From Agelas oroides (taxonomy: Eukaryota > Porifera > Demospongiae > Agelasida > Agelasidae), in the NCBI GenBank assembly GCA_949130485.1, contig OX422185.1:16929011-16993010 (forward strand): a stretch of 64,000 nucleotides of DNA, in the 5' to 3' direction. The position numbers were made by a program, and so were the translations under genes. Positions 22,201-30,776 of this stretch are shown here, one piece after another (within the stretch, counting starts at the first letter, position 1; each line of letters opens with the position of its first letter). Under the pieces are notes generated by a model that saw nothing but the letters and a program-made list of their open reading frames with translations, was not told where the DNA came from and searched no databases.

Positions 22201-24207
22201 CCATCGCAAGACAAGGAAAACAGGCTACTGCGCACACAAGAACGAGAGAGAGAGCCCGACGTGTGGCAGAAACACCCGAGCAAAGGCAGGAAAGAGTAAT
22301 GAAGTGGAGAGAGATAGGGCTAGGCGCTCTACCCAGATTGCTGATGCATAAATTTGTATAAATATACATTGCAAGCATGCAGAATATACGTAACTACCAT
22401 GCTGCCTATGCAACACAAATGGACGATACAACTCGCTCACGCTCGCCCCACAATGCACCACATTCGCCTAGTTTATAATGCTGTTGTCTTTTATCCATAC
22501 GTACATCCTATCTGCCACCCTGTAACGTTTGTGTCTTTTTGTCTTATGTATTACAATAATGAAGGGCCTTCCTGAAAATCAGCTACAGAGCTGAAGAAAA
22601 CACACTGTAAAAATAAGAGTTCATCTTAAGAGGATGTTATTTTAGGAGGTGTCTGGGTTTGAGATTAGGGGAGGGTATAAGTAAGGGTTTGGCAGGAGAC
22701 TTTTTATTAAACATTTCCGAAACAGTGCATGGGAGGCTATTGTCCGGGTACACTACCTATCTCAGGCAAGTTGCTAGAATGAGGACACCTCCACCATACC
22801 CCATGTAACGTGAGGTAGTGTGAGGTTAACAGTCTCACTTAGCCTCATACCCAGGCTCCTCCCCTGCAAAAAAAAAAAAAAAAACGGGGAGAGAGCCTGG
22901 AAGATCCGAACACGTGCCTCGTGACATACTATGTGTGGTTTTGATCATCAAATTATTGCCCATGCAGTCCGTACTCAGTGTTATGGTTGGAGTTCTGGAT
23001 CAGTGGACGTCGCTGAGACTACAGATGAGCACTGAAAGGCTGTTTCACTGTTATCTAGCTAGCTGGTAAGCAGTGTAGCTTCTATCCTACACCTCATCGC
23101 TTTAGCGATGTTCACAGCGCTGGCTACCGCTCACTATGACTCACAGCTGTTCACAGAGGCCTTCCAAAGACTCCTTGCTGACATAGTGAGTGATAGCCAA
23201 TGCTGTCAACATCGATAAAGCGACTGCTGCAGAAGTCCAACAACGCCTGAGTCCGCTTATAACGCTGAGTACGGACTGCTTGGGGAATAATTCGATTATC
23301 AAAACCACGCACTCTACGTCACGAGATCAGATCTTCCAGGCTCTCTCCCCGTTTTTGCAGGGGAGGAGCCCGGGTACGAGGTTAACAGTCTCACCTACAT
23401 CAAGAGTTATTATAGAAACCATATGGGAGTTGCATACTCTTACTCTCTAAGTCTGGACCCCAGACCCTTCTGGCCGCATAAGATAGGGTCTGGACCCCAG
23501 ACACTTCTGGCCGCATAAGATAGGGTCTGGACCCCAGACACTTCTGGCCGCATAAGATAGGGTCTGGTGAATAACCTTGCCCAGAAGTGTCTTGAGCGCT
23601 GGAATGTTGCCATCGGTGTTGATGAGGGAAAGAACGCCACTTCAGCCAACCAGCATTCAAGTTCTACTAATGACAGGAAGTGAATAATTATACAGTAGAA
23701 CATGGAAATATTAAAATTTAAGTAGTATATACCCGACCAATCGCGTTGAAGATCTGAAAACGGGCGTTTGCAGAATTTAAAAACCGTGGCATTCCAGCAA
23801 GACAATTCCGAGCAAGGATATTCCCCAGACCCTTTCTTGAGTGACCAGAAAGGTCTGGGGTCCACACTAGCCTAAACTCATGTAAAATTATGTCACAATT
23901 GACCTTTGCACTTTGTACTGAACGCTCTCCACTCTCACTCTACATAGGTAGAACTATCTCAGCTTATCTACGTTCTTACCGGCTTCCACTCAAGAGGCAC
24001 ATAACCGGGACCCTTCAGAGCCTGGTAAAAGTTCTTTAGAATCAGCACAAGCCACACGTACATGAATACAAAGTTGGGGAGGCGGAAATACTTTACTCTC
24101 GAGGGCGGTAGTCCCCATAGTTGTAGCGCGCTGTATGTGGACGAGATCGTCACTACGGTGATGATGGTGAGCGCCGTTAGAGGACCCCAGTGGAACACTC
24201 CGGGCAT
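13218..24207 (-). CDS. ZDHHC6: DHHC palmitoyltransferase, ZDHHC6-like (seven exons found; C-terminal part not found)
   Basis: Seven minus-strand exons join in consistent phase with GT-AG borders: 24207-23980, 22013-21922, 21414-21258, 20598-20479, 15258-15205, 14358-14281 and 13298-13218, about 270 codons. The product starts MPGVFHWGPLTAL, has two N-terminal membrane helices, the PGYVPLEWKP stretch, a DHHC zinc domain (PPRSHHCKQCKR, KMDHHCPWVN), two further helices and the post-DHHC segments NNRTQIEDWI, FVYPYDLG and GDGIHWPLKDGCSEYDLT. These align exon by exon with what I know of animal ZDHHC6, an ER palmitoyltransferase of proteins such as calnexin. The SH3-like C-terminus of about 100 residues known from vertebrates was not found below 13218. 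Introns carry satellites and transposons. The start at 24207 is the first ATG; the vertebrate protein is slightly longer at its N-terminus. Confidence 0.88.
13438..13809. mobile_element. Foldback element, TATAGACCGTGTGCCT termini
   Basis: 372 bp with inverted ends (TATAGACCGTGTGCCTGCGT and AGGCACACGGTCTATA). Sub-terminal CCATTTTGTAGGGCA and its partner TTTTTGCCCTACAT pair again. It lies in the intron between ZDHHC6-like exons 6 and 7. Confidence 0.75.
14281..14358 (-). CDS. ZDHHC6: ZDHHC6-like exon 6 (cytosolic PYDLG segment)
   Basis: 26 codons with DPFVYPYDLGCWNNFTQ, between TGCCAG and GTATGA. It corresponds to the VFPYDMG...NFKQ region of animal DHHC6. Confidence 0.85.
14782..14936. repeat. 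Hairpin, about 60-bp imperfect arms
   Basis: TTATCACCATAGTAC.AAGCTATACCGGAAA pairs with TTTTCCGGTATAGCTTGGTA and CTATGGTGATAA. The loop contains GAGTGCGCAGCACGAG. Similar blocks (ACTCGTTTGTTGCCGTTGGC, CTGGTATAGCTT) occur at 2061-2155. The block ATCTGTGAGCAGCCTGG, 3' of which lies TTTGGTATTA, is duplicated at about 14750 and 15148. Confidence 0.75.
15205..15258 (-). CDS. ZDHHC6: ZDHHC6-like exon 5 (NKT/NRT-x-IE-W segment)
   Basis: 18 codons, LKSICNNRTQIEDWITNK, between TTTTAG and GTATGT. It matches the short conserved segment following the last helix in DHHC enzymes (the NxTxxE motif). Confidence 0.85.
16328..16567. repeat. About 240-bp dispersed repeat, GATGGTTTACAAA ends (copy 1)
   Basis: Same orientation as 61834-62061. 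Shared blocks are ACGTGATCAAGAGGCAGCTG, TGCACACAGCTGCACTAAAC and CCCCATGAAAACCATCTATA. The ends form a short inverted repeat (GATGGTTT/AAAACCATC). No intact ORF. Confidence 0.8.
16767..17429. repeat. 39-bp satellite, 17 units, four-unit higher-order pattern
   Basis: Unit: AATGTAGCTTGTACCTATGG then TCGTTGCCCTTGGAATTTC. Seventeen units run without indels. Units 4, 8 and 12 carry ATC instead of ACC, and the last unit is GTC with a TGT change, so the original pattern is T,T,T,I repeated (156-bp higher-order unit). Because 39 is a multiple of 3 and the unit lacks stops, three frames are open throughout (for example NVACTYGRCPWNF units on +). I treat this as non-coding satellite in a ZDHHC6-like intron. 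Confidence 0.95.
17807..17885. repeat. 17-bp tandem repeat
   Basis: TCAATTAGTCAACATAA repeated about 4.6 times with no visible divergence, followed by AGTCAGTC. Confidence 0.95.
17995..18160. repeat. Composite hairpin (copy b of the CCTAGGCAAC modules)
   Basis: ACACATTGGTGTCGGGCGTAG pairs with TGACACCGATGTGCAAGACC, followed by CCCCAGGGAGGGATATAA and the ATAACCTGTTACCTAGG ... CCTAGGTAACAGGTTAT foldback ending at 18160. The next base starts the GGGGCGAGC element. Confidence 0.8.
18161..19146. mobile_element. About 1-kb element with TGGGGCGAGCCTGAGC inverted ends
   Basis: The left end is TGGGGCGAGCCTGAGCGAG; the right end is its near complement (CTTGCTCAGGCTCGCCCCCA). The left 60 bp are shared with 50957 onward (CCCCACACTAGTG, then GCGGAAGTGT). 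The interior has only short overlapping ORFs with no domain I recognise. Related ends with GCGAGCGTGAGCGAG lie at 22432-22455 and 41085-41112. Confidence 0.65.
19684..19829. repeat. Composite hairpin (copy c)
   Basis: ATAACCTGTTACCTAGGCAA ... TTGCCTAGGTAACAGGTTAT, followed by CGCCCGACACCAATGTGTAA and CCCAGGGAGGAATATAA. The module order is reversed relative to copies a and b. Confidence 0.8.
19835..20084. mobile_element. MITE, CAAGAGCGCATAAG family, copy 2
   Basis: 250 bp. The right terminus CTCTAGCCGCCCGTTCTTAT is identical to copy 1; the left terminus has several changes (CAAAAGCGCACATGAACG). The flanks TTATTAC and ATATTAC are a 7-bp duplication with one mismatch. Confidence 0.8.
20249..20434. 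repeat. Composite hairpin (copy d)
   Basis: Foldback ATAACCTGTTACCTAGG ... AACAGGTTAT, then TATCCCTCCTTGGGGTGTGG and a second hairpin on GACACCAATGTG, ending CCCCAGGGAGAGATAGAA. It lies just below ZDHHC6-like exon 4. Confidence 0.8.
20479..20598 (-). CDS. ZDHHC6: ZDHHC6-like exon 4 (helix 4)
   Basis: 40 codons between ACCCAG and GTCAGT. The end is a hydrophobic helix with GLAIGTAIGVFILFAVQ, equivalent to the fourth membrane segment of DHHC6. Phase 0 on both sides. Confidence 0.85.
20633..21245. repeat. 33-bp minisatellite with embedded TAGCCTCG ends
   Basis: The unit is a 33-mer that includes ACTGGAGGATACTAGTGG followed by AGAT(T/C)AC(T/C)GGAGATC. It occurs about 11 times in the core (20751-21095), with looser GGAGAATACTAGTGG copies outside. 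At 20719-20749 and 21096-21140 the array is interrupted by right ends of the TAGCCTCG foldback (GAGCCTGGGAACGAGGCTA). The array lies in the intron between exons 3 and 4 of the ZDHHC6-like gene. Its translation is an artefact. Confidence 0.9.
21258..21414 (-). CDS. ZDHHC6: ZDHHC6-like exon 3 (catalytic DHHC motif and helix 3)
   Basis: Begins after CTGTCCAG. It encodes CCKKMDHHCPWVN with the catalytic Cys of DHHC, then GHNNHAAF and a hydrophobic helix (PFGCIHGIILNANYVY). The donor is GTGAGC. The acceptor is preceded on the minus strand by a CCTCCCTCCAC-type array of about 320 nt. Confidence 0.92.
21421..21745. repeat. Purine array (GGAGGGAGGTGGA)n beside a splice acceptor
   Basis: About 320 nt almost without pyrimidines on +. 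The commonest units are GGGAGGGAGGTGGAGGA variants. On the transcribed minus strand it is a very long polypyrimidine run ending within about 7 nt of the exon 3 CAG acceptor at 21415-21417. It may adopt triplex or G-quadruplex structures. Confidence 0.9.
21922..22013 (-). CDS. ZDHHC6: ZDHHC6-like exon 2 (first half of DHHC zinc domain)
   Basis: Acceptor CTACAG, then AKQSDEQYLQYCHSC and PPRSHHCKQCKR. It ends in phase 2 at GTTAGT. Supplies the first zinc ligands of the cysteine-rich domain. Confidence 0.9.
22185..22330 (+). other. Short RERARRVAETPEQRQERV-like coding fragment
   Basis: The + frame encodes RTRERARRVAETPEQRQERV, an arginine-rich repeat style I associate with the N-terminal part of Helitron/helicase-type or other transposon proteins in invertebrates. 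There is no intact ORF around it. It lies in the first ZDHHC6-like intron, antisense to the gene. Treat it as a possible transposon remnant. Confidence 0.3.
22839..23383. mobile_element. TAGCCTCR foldback, 545-bp copy
   Basis: Starts TTAGCCTCATACCCAGGCTC and ends GAGCCCGGGTACGAGGTT. The arms include GGGGAGAGAGCCTGGAAGAT and ATCTTCCAGGCTCTCTCCCC. AACAGTCTCAC (11 bp) occurs at both flanks, and the match extends to 16 bp (AGGTTAACAGTCTCAC). A run of A at 22868-22884 sits in the left arm. Intronic. Confidence 0.8.
23445..23870. mobile_element. Foldback with 37-bp tandem repeat in its left arm
   Basis: Left: GTCTGGACCCCAGACCCTTC. Right: AAGGTCTGGGGTCCACAC, its inverse. The left arm carries a 37-bp unit (TCTGGACCCCAGACACTTCT then GGCCGCATAAGATAGGG) three times at 23452-23562. 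Confidence 0.7.
23980..24207 (-). CDS. ZDHHC6: ZDHHC6-like exon 1 (N-terminus, membrane helices 1-2)
   Basis: Encodes 76 codons from ATG at 24207 to EWKP, ending in phase 0 at a GTAAGA donor. It has two hydrophobic helices separated by a short polar loop, matching the N-terminal layout of DHHC6. Upstream (24250-24310) is a triple 16-bp repeat. Confidence 0.85.
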
Positions 24208-24256
24208 CGTGAGTTGGGTTGAGGTGAGCTGTGCAGTTGAAATCGAAAATTATTGG

Positions 24257-24309
24257 GCGGAGACAGTTGTGGGTGGAGACAGTTGTGGGTGGAGACAGTT
24301 GTGGGTGGA
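24257..24309. repeat. 16-bp triple repeat upstream of the ZDHHC6-like start
   Basis: GTGGGTGGAGACAGTT three times, directly 5' of the first exon on the minus strand. It could be in the promoter or 5' UTR. Confidence 0.85.
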
Positions 24310-24319
24310 GCATGCAATA

Positions 24320-26220
24320 TGAAGCTAGCTACACCCTTGACTTTCGCGCGCGCCGGCCCTGCAGTTACGTAGGACGCACGCGAATAATTTGCGACATCAC
24401 TCGACAAGTGAAGTGGAGATTCTACGACTCTGTTTGTTGTATATAGCTCTAGATCTGCGTATACACTGTACATTTACTGTTCAATTGAGTATGCGCAATA
24501 GATCTACCAGTAGGATCGTCATGCGCATGAGCTTACATTTTTTTACGACGCACGTGCAGGCCCGAACACAACGTCATTGTACCCCTGTACCAGTCACCCC
24601 GCTCGTAGCCGAATCAATTTACCAGCAGATTATTAGTGTGAACAAACTTAACCCACGCAGTATAGCAATTCATGATTTGGGCAGTAAAGCTTCGTCACAT
24701 AATAAAAAAAAGGTTTGTGTAATGTAGCAGTCGTTGAAACTCGCGGGGGGCCATCTCAGATACCTACTTTCTCGCATAGATTATACAGATTTATTTTCAG
24801 TCACATATGATTATATATAGGCATAGGTAACCAAACCTGCATGGCATGTCCCAATGTGTCGGTTTATTAAGTTTTACTCCCAGTGACGACTGCGCGAGCC
24901 AGACACTGCGAGTGCATGGCCTGCATGACAAACACTAAGGATGTATATACAGCATGCCAGCTCTGCCAGCTAGATAAACGACCTGTGCCTGAGTCAGTCT
25001 ATACAAAGTGTTATTTGGACACTGATTGTAATTTCTATGCGCGCATTGTAACTTCCTCCATCGGCGTGCATTTGTCAGTTTATCTAGCCACATGTAATTA
25101 CTTCTCAGTCAAAGTTCGCTGTCATAATGCTTGCGGGCCAGATTGGTCGCTCTTTTCCGATTTCTATTTCGTGTGGGCTGTCATCAAATGTGTTCTCAGT
25201 TTACTTAGATAAATTGCTTCTCATTGAAAGTTTACAAATGTTCAAATGAATTCATAGTAAGTGCAACATTATATGGCTTGCAGGCCCAGACTTATCGACT
25301 CAGATCCTTTTTATTTTTGTGCGTGGGCCCGAGAACAAAGTTGCACTTTCTCCTATGTGTACATGTGTATGGTTACGCACAAGTACATGGACCTCAATGA
25401 ATACATAATCTTCATGGTGTTTACGATTGGTTGAAGAAAACATGCCGGCTAGGAAAGGTGGAAGTATAGCCACAATTATGCAAGGAATTTGGATGTGTGC
25501 AGGAAATTTTGGACTGAATGAATGACCTTGAAAAATGTTCAACATGTGCAGTCTGCAGTCAGTCAACTTTTATTAATTTCCCCTGCAAAAGAGCAGCTGC
25601 ATGGTGGTTTGATCCATGAAAAATGACCAGGCCATGCAGGTCTTCTATCATACTGTACATGAACAAACTTTAACTGGACACCATGCAGAGTTGTTAGCAA
25701 TCATGTCGAAGGAACCTCTCATCTAGTATATAGTTTGACGCATGAAGATCAATCAAAGAAGAGGATATACTCTTGACGACAAGAGTATAGTATAATTATA
25801 GTAATATGCACCAAATTTGTCAGAAAATTAATGTGAGTTGACATGGAGCGATTAACTGAAAAAGGTTATGTGTGAATTAATGTGCCTTTTCTAGAACTAG
25901 TAATGTTAGCAATGTTGAAGAAGGAGCAAGTGGTTTTAATGCACGATGAGTCAGGAAACAGGATATAGCCTTGAAGGCAGATATATATCCAAGAGCGCTC
26001 TTGGGTATACCAAAGTCAGAAGTGTGAATTGGCAGAGAATTGAATTAAAAGTACCTAGATGTGTTTTGTAGTATACACCCCAACATTCCATAGCATCGTC
26101 ATGGTGACTGTTGATATAGACCTGCGTGGGATGCATGCATGCACGCTCTGGAACTTGAAAACAGCCGCAGTAATTATTGTTTAATTGCATGATTATAGTG
26201 ATATTGAAAGTACGATGACG
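24320..26220. other. Intergenic, no gene seen
   Basis: Region between the divergent ZDHHC6-like gene (minus) and the Cys/Trp-rich gene copy 2 (plus). The longest ORF (24883-25212) is Cys-containing but shows no domain, signal peptide or splice support. No large foldback is recognised. Confidence 0.4.
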
Positions 26221-26264
26221 GTCAGCGGCAAAATAAGAATTTTAAAACTTGGGCAAAATCAGGC

Positions 26265-26272
26265 TATATAAA
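26265..26272 (+). promoter_or_regulatory. TATA box of Cys/Trp-rich gene copy 2
   Basis: GCTATATAAACGG lies 67-74 nt upstream of the ATG at 26339, which places a start site near 26295 and leaves a short 5' UTR. An in-frame upstream extension exists but lacks ATG. Confidence 0.6.
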
Positions 26273-26338
26273 CGGAGATGTTCGCCGCAACCATCAACCA
26301 GCGCATCAATACCGCCATCGGAGAAATCACCGGACATC

Positions 26339-27160
26339 ATGCAACATTTCATTGCTGCAATTTGTTGGGCGCTTGTGCTCTTCGGAGCAGCAACTGCCTC
26401 CGGTGAAGAGTCTGGACTGCAAGTCAATGTTTCCAAAGAAGAAATTCGCGGGACATTTGCTATTGGCGAAAACCAACGTCTCGAATTCTACACCAAAACA
26501 GAAAGCAAATACATCGTTTCCGTCACTACCTTCAGTAACTTGACCTCCGGTGTGCGCGTACAGCTGACATCACTCAAGCTACCCATCACTGCTCTTCACA
26601 ACCGTAAAATCGAGCACATGCTAGAAAAAGTGTTGGATGCTGCAACCGTGACAGCAACCGTTTTCCTCGAAGAGGAAAGCCTACCGCCCATTTCCGACAG
26701 CATCGTGAATTCCTACTACCAGTTCGCTGACGCTCTGTTCAAGCAAACTGACGAACTGGGTTCGAGTCAGCTGCGATTCAGCTTGATGTATCACAGTGCA
26801 ATCATGGGCTCGGCGAAGCGGGTAACTGATGGCGCTCAAAATCCTAATGAGATTTGCTCAGTGTCTGCTCAGTACTACTATGGGGACCGTCTTTTTGTTT
26901 GCATCCAGGATTTGGAAACCGTAATGTCTGAGGAAACGTCGAGTCGGGAAAAGAGAGCCTACTGGCCTCGCAATGGCGGAAGGCCTCCAAGTGGACGGCA
27001 TTGGGGATGTTGCGGCAACTATGACGGAAGATGCTGGCTGTGGAGCAGCGTGTGCTGGTGGCACGATTGTGTCTGTCAGTGTTGTTCCCGCTGGTATTGT
27101 GGCTGGGCCTGTAGGCGCGAGTGGTGGTGCCGTACCAGGTACCGCGTCAGGTGTTACTGA
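26339..27160 (+). CDS. Secreted Cys/Trp-rich prepropeptide, copy 2 (complete)
   Basis: Single-exon ORF of 273 residues from ATG (MQHFIAAICWALVLF, a clear signal peptide with likely cleavage after ATASG) to TGA at 27158-27160. The prodomain of about 185 residues has little Cys. It is followed by a dibasic site, SSREKR, and a mature segment of about 66 residues with 12 Cys and about 10 Trp, strongly basic, with motifs WGCCGNYDGRCW, HDCVCQCC, RWYCGWAC and REWWC. The expected product is a secreted disulfide-rich peptide released by a furin-like protease in the secretory path. It is paralogous to 1-587. The TATA box is at 26265. I do not recognise the family. The precursor layout is typical of host-defence, venom-type or signalling peptides, but none is shown here. 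Confidence 0.85.
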   Translation: MQHFIAAICWALVLFGAATASGEESGLQVNVSKEEIRGTFAIGENQRLEFYTKTESKYIVSVTTFSNLTSGVRVQLTSLKLPITALHNRKIEHMLEKVLDAATVTATVFLEEESLPPISDSIVNSYYQFADALFKQTDELGSSQLRFSLMYHSAIMGSAKRVTDGAQNPNEICSVSAQYYYGDRLFVCIQDLETVMSEETSSREKRAYWPRNGGRPPSGRHWGCCGNYDGRCWLWSSVCWWHDCVCQCCSRWYCGWACRREWWCRTRYRVRCY

Positions 27161-27203
27161 ACCGTGTGACTTGCATACACTCTTTTTGAGTGTATTTAGC
27201 GTA

Positions 27204-27284
27204 GCTGTACTTTTATTTGCTGCATTTACTGTGTACTCTTATTTGCTGCATTTACTGTATACTCTTATTTGCTGCATTTATTGT
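27204..27284. repeat. 26-bp triple repeat in the 3' flank of copy 2
   Basis: Three units of ACTCTTATTTGCTGCATTTA plus CTGTGT with minor changes, starting about 45 nt after the stop codon. Confidence 0.9.
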
Positions 27285-27309
27285 GTATGCACATCAAAAT
27301 ATGTATAGT

Positions 27310-28515
27310 TTGCACTTTGTGTACGCGCTCACACAGTCACGAGTAGCGGCAAGCCAGTTGCACGATTTACGATTAGCTCTACCTACGGTTGTTGTTAGTA
27401 GTTGCACTTGCATGCAGCAGTTGCATCTAAAATGCCGGTACTATCTGGAAGAATAGACCACTGAATGCAAGAATAAGATCAGCCGAACAATGAACAGTGA
27501 AGATGGACATATTTACGTGAAAGCTGCAGAGTGCTGGGAGACACCGACATCATTGGTCATGCATGTGATTTGATCTGCAGCAGCAGCAACAAAATGACTA
27601 CAATGAGCTTAGCATGAACACAAAGACATACATAGCTTCCTTTACTACAGCTAGTTGACAGTGCATGTAGACCTTTTATACAGCAAATTTATCCACCTTT
27701 GCAACACATGTGTACATGTATTGGGTAAACTTCATAGTGCATAGAGTATGGCTTCACTATGAGCAGATTAACCGAACCCCAAGATGCTCATAAGAGGTTA
27801 GTGCTGCAGGTTTACCTTGGCTCGAACACTTTAGAGTTCAGTGCTATAGCTACGTAGGTAAAATGTTTGTTAATAGGTATTAGGAAAACAAAGTTCACTG
27901 CTACTTTAATAGCTAGATATGTATTGTGCAGTATAACACATGATCTTGTGCATGAGACAATGTCTAATGCCTGAATGTTGTTAAACATGTACTTGGCCCC
28001 CCAAATATTATTGTTGTATAGTTCATTCTGTCATGAAATATTATGCACTTATGAATAATGTATGTTATAGTTTAGTCATTGTAGTAAGTACGTCATTATC
28101 CTCCTATGAATGAGGCCAGTGAAGTGTTGCATTTCAGACATTCTGACTGCGCCTCTACCTCCTCCAGGCATACATGACTGAAGCCCCTGATAGAACTGGC
28201 ACAAGGTCAGAGCCCCATCAGTGACCAATTGGAACCCATCACACAGGTGTGAGATCCATATCACATACACTGTGTTGTACATGTATACCCCCATCTCCTG
28301 TTCACCCCAGCGCAGCTGATGAGGCCTGGTATTGGCCAAAATGCGACCTGCGCAGTGGGTGACTTTACTTTGGGGGAGATATGGTGTGTTGATTGTTCAT
28401 GTATTAGCAACACCTATAAATACTTACATTAAATTATGGAGTCTGTTCATTTTTAATGGGGTAGTCGCCATGCCATTCATGAGTTGCTTATCTCATACAT
28501 ACTCATACTTATTGT
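27310..28515. other. No gene seen
   Basis: AT-rich, with no ORF that shows a domain, splice-matched exon or signal peptide, and no strong inverted repeat. Confidence 0.4.
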
Positions 28516-28520
28516 AGTGT

Positions 28521-28947
28521 CCTGTCAACTTGGCAAGGTTTAGGATTAGCAATCAATAGCATGTTTTCTCGTACAATTTGGGATTAATAGCACTCATGAA
28601 TGGCATAATTTCACTGGCTTCGCCTCGTGAATTAATATCATTTGTGCTATTAATCCCAAATTGCACTGGAAACCATGCTATTAATTATACAAATAACAGA
28701 ACATTTATTTTGCATTATTGCCATTGTGCACATTACCCAAAATACCTGTCCATATAGGCACATTGCATTTACATCATCAGTTCTGGTTACTTCCACTAAT
28801 TTGTGCTACTATATATAGCTTGGAGGATAGTATTTGTACATTGGCAGCAGGTATATATATATAGCCATTCATTCGTGCTATTAATCCCAAATTACACTCG
28901 AAACCATGCTATTGATTGCTAATCATAAACCTTGCCAAGTTGACAGG
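28521..28947. mobile_element. Foldback, CCTGTCAACTTGGCAAGG termini
   Basis: 427 bp. The left arm CCTGTCAACTTGGCAAGGTT continues with TTAGGATTAGCAATCAATAG. The right arm is its inverse, ending CTTGCCAAGTTGACAGG. Nested copies of GCTATTAATCCCAAATT occur at about 28585, 28650 and 28875, showing internal duplication. Confidence 0.8.
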
Positions 28948-30129
28948 CTAACATGACATTGCACATGTTTAGTTCTAAAATTATTTTATGCCTTGCATGC
29001 GTATGGAAAAATATTTCAACCACAATACAAAGTGTGTACATATCTGAATCTACTGTCTAAACTTTCTGTTACAATGAACTTATGTATATACCAGCAAATT
29101 GATTCTGTGCCATTACAGTTCCCACCAAGTAGAAGACCACTGGAAGTGGTTGCTGCAGTATTCATTTTTTCAATTCGCAATCTACTCTATCTTTTGCCAC
29201 TATACCTTGCTTGTACATACACAAAATGGGTTTTGTCCATCTGTTCTTCGATCTGTCCAGTGAAAAATCTTGAAACCAGTACATTTTACAAACCGCTAAA
29301 CCTGACAATGAGACCAAAGTCCAAAAAATAAGCATAGGTGTACCTGATGGTGTTCTCAACAACTTCAAATGCGGCAAAGACTGTACATACACTGACTCTA
29401 GCATGTGTTTATATCAGAGTATATGCACCACTAAACACTATCTTATGTAAGGATAGTTGTTAATGCTACTATTGGTTATATGTGTGCTCCTTCCTTGCAA
29501 ACTCATAGTCAAGTAGTGCATGGTTCAATAGTTAAGTGTTTTGTGCTCTCTGCAGATGTAGAGCACCTGTTTGTTACATCTGTCAGGACTGGGATCAAAT
29601 TCGGTTTTGTGCACAGAACGTAGTGAATACTGCCAGTTATCTCTGCCCACACGAGAGGAATGAGGCTAGGTATGCGCTGATGGTGAGACAAGCTGTAGTT
29701 CTTCCTTATTTTGGGTGGCTTCTTGGAATTATTCTACATATCAAAATGTGCCATAGCAACCCATCAATATTCCATCTAGCAGTATCTGCTGATCATGAAT
29801 GAGTTTCATCAAATGAGGGCTTTTTGTAAAGTTGTTTAACCATTTTTACTATGGGATTCTATGGCAATTGGTGCGATTACGTCATTTGAGTAGAAGTACT
29901 GTTTGCGTACAAAAACTGTTACTGTGCTGTTCCTACCAAGAAGACCATAACTACATTACCATAACTGGCTTCTGTTTACAAGCTAACCATGGCTTGTTTC
30001 TTTTGATTCATAATCATCATTGTCAGCAGCCAATGTAGTCCCGGAACCAGACCCTCGCAGGTATTTTGGGTAATGTGCACAATGGCATAATGGAAAATAA
30101 ATGTTCAGTTATTTGTATAATTATATAGC

Positions 30130-30411
30130 AGTTATGTTGGTAGGTATGGGGCAGTTACCTTCTCGAGACAATGTGATTAAAGCTATTGTAGAAAATGAAG
30201 ATGTTCTCTTCCAATGGTGCCTTCTCTCAACTGACTTAGAGGAAGCTGAAGAGCAACAGCTTCTACCAATGATTGTTGAACTTTATGTCACTACACGTGG
30301 GTTTTCGTTTGCAAGTTCGTTGCTTGAACAATACAAGCATGAAGAGAACTACCTTAAAGTCAAAAGCTCTACGTAAAACTCTTCAGAAAGGAGATGATGA
30401 AGTTGCACTTT
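30130..30411 (+). pseudogene. ORF remnant ending TTRGFSFASS...LRKTLQ, frameshifted
   Basis: An acidic ORF of about 80 residues runs from near 30134 (GQLPSRDNVIKAIVENED ... LYVTTRGFSFASSLLEQYK) to TAA at 30374. Shifting one frame after LKVK (about 30358) continues with KALRKTLQKGDDEVAL and a stop at 30409-30411, which looks like the original C-terminus. The RGFSFASS-x-x-EQYK...LRK pattern resembles C-terminal tails I have seen in invertebrate transposon-linked proteins, but I cannot name the family. Probably a decayed mobile-element gene. Confidence 0.45.
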
Positions 30412-30512
30412 AATATGAACATCTATATCTAAACACACACATACACTTTAATATGAACAGCCACATATTGTAGTCGCACAATGTTAATGTTACATAATGT
30501 TCTCTACTATCT

Positions 30513-30776
30513 ATGATTATACGTGCGGAAAATAAAAATCCGTGCGGTGTGCGCGCCGCATGGCTGTCTCTAGTTTGTGTGCTGGCATCTGCTAGCGTCG
30601 TTCTCTGGCCTCCGTACCGTGCCAAAGAGAGAGTCGTCATGACTGAACAAGTGTATGTTCGTGTGTCTTGTACTCTGCTTGTGGTTGCTGTCTGTGTGGC
30701 TGTTTGTCTGGCGATGTTCTCTTCTGGTGTCGTTGCTCGTGCTAGTGTTTTTGTGTCCATGGTCAACGAGGACTGA
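30513..30776 (+). CDS. Small ORF, two hydrophobic segments
   Basis: 87 residues from ATG at 30513. Two hydrophobic stretches (AAWLSLVCVLASASVVLW; SCTLLVVAVCVAVCLAMF) are joined by a basic loop (PYRAKER). It could be a small two-pass membrane protein, but there is no homologue in the window, no clear promoter, and the antisense frame is also open. Coding status uncertain. Confidence 0.3.
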   Translation: MIIRAENKNPCGVRAAWLSLVCVLASASVVLWPPYRAKERVVMTEQVYVRVSCTLLVVAVCVAVCLAMFSSGVVARASVFVSMVNED

